Source: Elusimicrobia bacterium RIFCSPLOWO2_01_FULL_64_13 (lineage in GTDB: Bacteria; Elusimicrobiota; Elusimicrobia; 2-02-FULL-39-32). From it: a DNA stretch of 8,743 nt. The notes beneath the pieces were generated by a model that saw only the letters and a list, made by a program, of their open reading frames with translations, was not told the DNA's origin and did not search any database. Location: assembly GCA_001800095.1 (NCBI GenBank), contig MGUT01000016.1:16389-25131 (forward strand), written 5' to 3'. Position numbers and translations under genes: made by a program. Position 1 is the first letter of the stretch; the number at the start of each line of letters is the position of its first letter. Of this stretch, positions 6,031-8,743 are shown in pieces.

Positions 6031-6036
6031 TATAAT
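6031..6036 (+). promoter_or_regulatory. -10 element of the aminopeptidase promoter
   Basis: A perfect TATAAT lies 17 bases before the aminopeptidase ATG. No clear -35 hexamer is seen at 16-18 bases upstream (GAGTCC region). The predicted transcription start leaves a leader of only about 5-15 bases with no Shine-Dalgarno, so the message would be nearly leaderless. Confidence 0.55.
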
Positions 6037-6053
6037 GTGCCTTCCTTTAACCC

Positions 6054-8516
6054 ATGAACGCTAAAGAGAAGATCCTGTTCGGATTCGAATGCGGCCGCGC
6101 GGCGATGCGGGAGTCCGCCGCCGGAGAGACCAAGTTCGCCCGTCCCGGCTCCAAGCCCAGCTACGCCCCGGACCAGACCGCGAACACCCTCCACATCAAG
6201 CTGGAACTGAACTGCGATTTCCGCCGGAAAGAGATCAACGGAAAGTGCACCACCGATTTCCGGGTCATCCACGACGGGACCCGCGAGATCCGCTTCGACG
6301 CGGTGGGGCTCGGAGTGCGCTCGGTCGCCGGTCCCGGAGGCAAGCCGGCCCGCTACACCTACAAGAACGACGTCATCGCCGTGAAGCTCCCCCGGCCGGC
6401 CCGCCAGGGCGAGACCGTCACGATCGCCATCCGCTACCGCATCTCCCGCGCGGTGGCCGGGACCTATTTCATCGGGCCCGACCGCAAGCGTCCCGACAAG
6501 CCCGTCCAGCTTTGGACCCACGGCGAGACGGAAGAGTCCCGCTACTGGTTCCCCTGCTACGACGCTCCCCACGAAAAGGCGACCACGGAGATGATCGCCA
6601 CCGTCCCGCGGGGCTTTTTCGCCCTGTCGAACGGGGCCCTCTTGAGCGTCGCGGAGGACCGGGCCCGAAAGACCCGGACCTTCCATTGGCGGCAGGCCAT
6701 CCCGCACTCGCCCTACCTCGTGACCCTGGTCGCGGGAAGATTCTCCGAGATCAAGGACGAATGGGACGGGATCCCGGTCCTCTATTACTGCGCTCCCGGC
6801 CGCGAGGCCGACGCCCGCCGGGCGTTCGGCAAGACCCCGAAGATGATGAAGTTTTTCTCCGAGGCGACCGGCCTGCGCTACCCTTACGAAAAATACGCCC
6901 AGATCGCCGTGTCCGATTTCGTGATGGGCGGCATGGAGCACACCACCGCCACCACCCAGACCGACCGGGTCCTCATGGACGCGCGGGCCCATCCCGAATT
7001 CACCGCGGACTGGCTGGTCTCGCACGAGCTCGCCCACCAATGGTTCGGCGACCTCCTCACCTGCCGGGAATGGTCCCACGCCTGGCTGAACGAGAGTTTC
7101 GCCACTTATTTCGAGGCCCTTTTCACCGAGCACGATCTCGGCCGGGACGAGTTCCTCTACGAGATGCGGGACAAGCTCCACATCTACCTGGAAGAGGAGA
7201 AGGAGGTCTACCGCCGGCCGATCGTGACCCACGTCTACCGCCGGCCCGACGACCTCTTCGACCGGCACCTCTACGAGAAGGGCTCCCTGGTCCTGCACGC
7301 CCTCCGTCACCGGCTCGGGGACGTCCTCTTCTGGAAGGCCATCCGCCGGTACGTGGAAAAACACCAGGGCCAGGCCGTGGAAACGGGAGACCTGATCAAC
7401 GCGATCCAGGAATCCACGGGAAAGAACCTGCGCAAATTCTTCGACCAGTGGGTGTACGGGCCCGGACATCCCGACTACAACGTCCATTACTGGTGGGACG
7501 ACTCCCGCAAGTCCGCCCGGGTGCGGGTGATCCAGAAACCGGTCGGCAACCATTCCATTTTCTCCATGCCGGTGGTCCTGGAATTCATCACGGACCGGGG
7601 CCCGCGCCGTTACACGGAGACCATCGAGAGGAAGGAGCACGAGTTCCGCTACCCCTTCGCGGCGGAACCCCGCGATTTCCGGTTCGACCCGGACCATGCC
7701 GTTCCCAAGACCATCAAGCTCTCCAAACCCCACTCCATGTGGACGTACCAGCTCGGCTCCGACCCGAACCCCCTGGGAAGAATCGACGCCGCCGACCAGG
7801 TCGCCCAGGTCCCGACGGAGGAGAATTTCAGGGCCCTCGCGCGGGCCTTTCTTAAGGAAAAGTTCTGGGGAGCGGCCGTGGAAATGGCCCTGGCCATAGG
7901 AAAGACCGACCTGGAACCGGCCAGGGATTTCCTGGTCCGGGCCCTCCGCTCCACCCGCCATCCCAAGGCGAGGCGGGGAGTGGCCGAGGCCCTGTCCCGT
8001 TTCCGCGACCCGGCGACCCTCGCCGCCCTGGCCGGCGCCGCCAGAAAAGACAGGAGCTATTTCGTCGCGGCGGAGGCCGTCAGGAGCGCCGCCAAGACCC
8101 GGTCGGCAAAGTCCCCGTCCATCCTGAAATACGCCCTGGAACGGGATTCCTGGAACGACACCATCCGCGCCGCGGCGGTGTCCTCACTTCATCATGTCCC
8201 CGCCCCCGAGACGGTCAGGATCCTGAAAAAATACGCGGCGTACGGCCGGTCCCTTTCCGCCCGCTCCGCGGCGGTGAGCGGGATGACCCGCCTGGCGAAG
8301 TCCTATCCCGGACTTTTCCGCGACCTGATCGCCCTGGCCGGCTCGGACCCGCAGGGGCGCGTGCGCCACGCGGCCATCTCGGCCCTGGGCAAGCTCGGCG
8401 ACCCCCGGGCCATCCCGGCCCTGGAAAAGGTCTCCAAGGACAAGCGCGTCCCCCTCCGGACCAGGTCCCTGGCGGAAGATTCCCTCCTCAAGATACGCCC
8501 TGAATCCGATTCATAA
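6054..8516 (+). CDS. M1-family zinc aminopeptidase with C-terminal HEAT-like repeats
   Basis: The protein has 820 residues and no signal peptide, so a cytoplasmic location is likely. The N-terminal beta-saddle domain spans about 45-235. The thermolysin-like catalytic domain has the exopeptidase motif GGMEH (292-296, usual form GxMEN), the zinc motif HELAH (324-328) with third ligand Glu347 in LNESFATYFE, and the transition-state tyrosine Tyr407 in YEKG. WVYGPGHPDY (466-475) precedes a beta domain. From about 590 to 815 the sequence becomes helical HEAT-like repeats, for example RGVAEALSRFRDPATLAALA (641-660) and RVRHAAISALGKLGDPRAIPALEKV (769-793). It should remove N-terminal residues from peptides, with the repeat domain shaping access or partner binding. 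The second member of the motif being GMEH rather than GMEN is known in M1 subgroups. The ATG at 6054 has no Shine-Dalgarno. A later start at Met18 (6105) is possible but no better supported. Confidence 0.94.
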   Translation: MNAKEKILFGFECGRAAMRESAAGETKFARPGSKPSYAPDQTANTLHIKLELNCDFRRKEINGKCTTDFRVIHDGTREIRFDAVGLGVRSVAGPGGKPARYTYKNDVIAVKLPRPARQGETVTIAIRYRISRAVAGTYFIGPDRKRPDKPVQLWTHGETEESRYWFPCYDAPHEKATTEMIATVPRGFFALSNGALLSVAEDRARKTRTFHWRQAIPHSPYLVTLVAGRFSEIKDEWDGIPVLYYCAPGREADARRAFGKTPKMMKFFSEATGLRYPYEKYAQIAVSDFVMGGMEHTTATTQTDRVLMDARAHPEFTADWLVSHELAHQWFGDLLTCREWSHAWLNESFATYFEALFTEHDLGRDEFLYEMRDKLHIYLEEEKEVYRRPIVTHVYRRPDDLFDRHLYEKGSLVLHALRHRLGDVLFWKAIRRYVEKHQGQAVETGDLINAIQESTGKNLRKFFDQWVYGPGHPDYNVHYWWDDSRKSARVRVIQKPVGNHSIFSMPVVLEFITDRGPRRYTETIERKEHEFRYPFAAEPRDFRFDPDHAVPKTIKLSKPHSMWTYQLGSDPNPLGRIDAADQVAQVPTEENFRALARAFLKEKFWGAAVEMALAIGKTDLEPARDFLVRALRSTRHPKARRGVAEALSRFRDPATLAALAGAARKDRSYFVAAEAVRSAAKTRSAKSPSILKYALERDSWNDTIRAAAVSSLHHVPAPETVRILKKYAAYGRSLSARSAAVSGMTRLAKSYPGLFRDLIALAGSDPQGRVRHAAISALGKLGDPRAIPALEKVSKDKRVPLRTRSLAEDSLLKIRPESDS

Positions 8517-8539
8517 CGGCTGAAATTTCAAAAAAGAGG

Positions 8540-8567
8540 TTGTAACCCGATTTTTTTGTGCTATAAT
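8540..8567 (+). promoter_or_regulatory. tuf promoter with extended -10
   Basis: TTGTAA (8540-8545), a 16-base spacer, and a perfect TATAAT (8562-8567) preceded by TG (8559-8560) form a strong extended -10 promoter, as expected for a highly expressed translation factor. The predicted start is near 8574, giving a leader of about 77 bases. Confidence 0.75.
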
Positions 8568-8576
8568 ATCTTTTCC

Positions 8577-8602
8577 AAAGGCCTGCCTATCGGCAGGCCT
8601 TT
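8577..8602 (+). other. Perfect 11-pair stem-loop at the 5' end of the tuf leader
   Basis: Arms AAAGGCCTGCC and GGCAGGCCTTT pair perfectly around a TATC loop. The element begins about three bases after the predicted tuf transcription start and ends 48 bases before the tuf ATG. Only three T residues follow, so it is a poor terminator as it stands. It may stabilise the tuf mRNA 5' end, act as an attenuator, or be a dispersed palindrome. Confidence 0.65.
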
Positions 8603-8650
8603 CAAGCGGAAGCCGTCATTCCACACTCGAACGCTGGAGGTACATGATCC

Positions 8651-8743
8651 ATGTCCAAGCCCAAATTTGAGCGCACGAAGCCGCACATCAACGTGGGGAC
8701 GATCGGGCACGTGGATCACGGGAAGACGACGCTGACGGCGGCG
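8651..8743 (+). CDS. tuf: Elongation factor Tu, N-terminal 31 codons (cut by window)
   Basis: The frame begins MSKPKFERTKPHINVGTIGH and continues through the G1/P-loop GHVDHGKTTLTAA to the window edge. This is unmistakably EF-Tu, the GTPase that delivers aminoacyl-tRNA to the ribosome. GGAGG (8636-8640) lies ten bases before the ATG. A second ATG at 8644, in another frame and only three bases from GGAGG, starts a short frame that ends at 8670 inside tuf. The strong promoter and hairpin leader upstream separate it from the aminopeptidase gene, so it starts its own transcription unit. Confidence 0.98.
   Translation, partial: MSKPKFERTKPHINVGTIGHVDHGKTTLTAA

Noticed and set aside
6027..7961. 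Minus-strand frame of 644 codons and plus-strand frame 6089-7855 over the aminopeptidase
   Set aside because: Both are GC-driven shadows. The 6054-8516 frame has HELAH, GGMEH and the third zinc ligand.
8577..8602. Calling the hairpin a terminator of the aminopeptidase gene
   Set aside because: It lies downstream of the predicted tuf start, so it would also stop tuf, and only three T residues follow it.

Overview
This window is bacterial chromosome with mostly GC-rich coding DNA (a sampled 60-base line is about two-thirds G+C), interrupted by an AT-rich block from about 2680 to 4540 (a sampled line is about one-third G+C). The EF-Tu, RsmD and M1 aminopeptidase genes mark it as a bacterial chromosome. 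The lipoprotein signal, the TRAP-T (TatT) gene and the compact overlapping gene pairs suggest a diderm environmental lineage. I cannot name the phylum with confidence. An uncultivated lineage such as Omnitrophota, Aminicenantes or a deltaproteobacterial relative is a guess.

Left part (1-2678, minus strand): an asparagine synthase-type amidotransferase (asnB) is followed, through a 4-base ATGA stop/start overlap, by a TatT-type TRAP transporter lipoprotein that runs off the left edge. No open reading frame on the opposite strand here is convincing.

Middle part (about 2680-4540, minus strand, AT-rich): the block carries an intact acetylglutamate kinase-family enzyme. Downstream of it is a 182-residue ORF that looks like a truncated, catalytically degraded copy of the same kinase fold. 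Its kinase-like alignment runs up to the asnB start codon. A 386-base gap upstream of the kinase holds a sigma70-like promoter, a long leader with a hairpin, two exact 16-base direct repeats, and an orphan ribosome-binding site plus start codon that ends after eight codons. The block looks like a transferred or remodelled cassette whose edges fall at the ends of the flanking genes.

Right part (4535-8743): on the minus strand, rsmD (16S rRNA m2G966 methyltransferase, with an altered motif IV) overlaps a PD-(D/E)XK nuclease with a Cas4/AddB-like four-cysteine pattern. Divergently, on the plus strand, lies an M1 zinc aminopeptidase with a C-terminal HEAT-like repeat domain. It is followed by the promoter, leader hairpin and first 31 codons of tuf. 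The 147-base divergent region between rsmD and the aminopeptidase has a good promoter in each direction.

The genes do not form one pathway. They are two housekeeping blocks (amidotransferase/TRAP-T; rsmD/nuclease, aminopeptidase, tuf) separated by a foreign-looking kinase cassette. The least ordinary part is the kinase/pseudokinase pair and its junctions.
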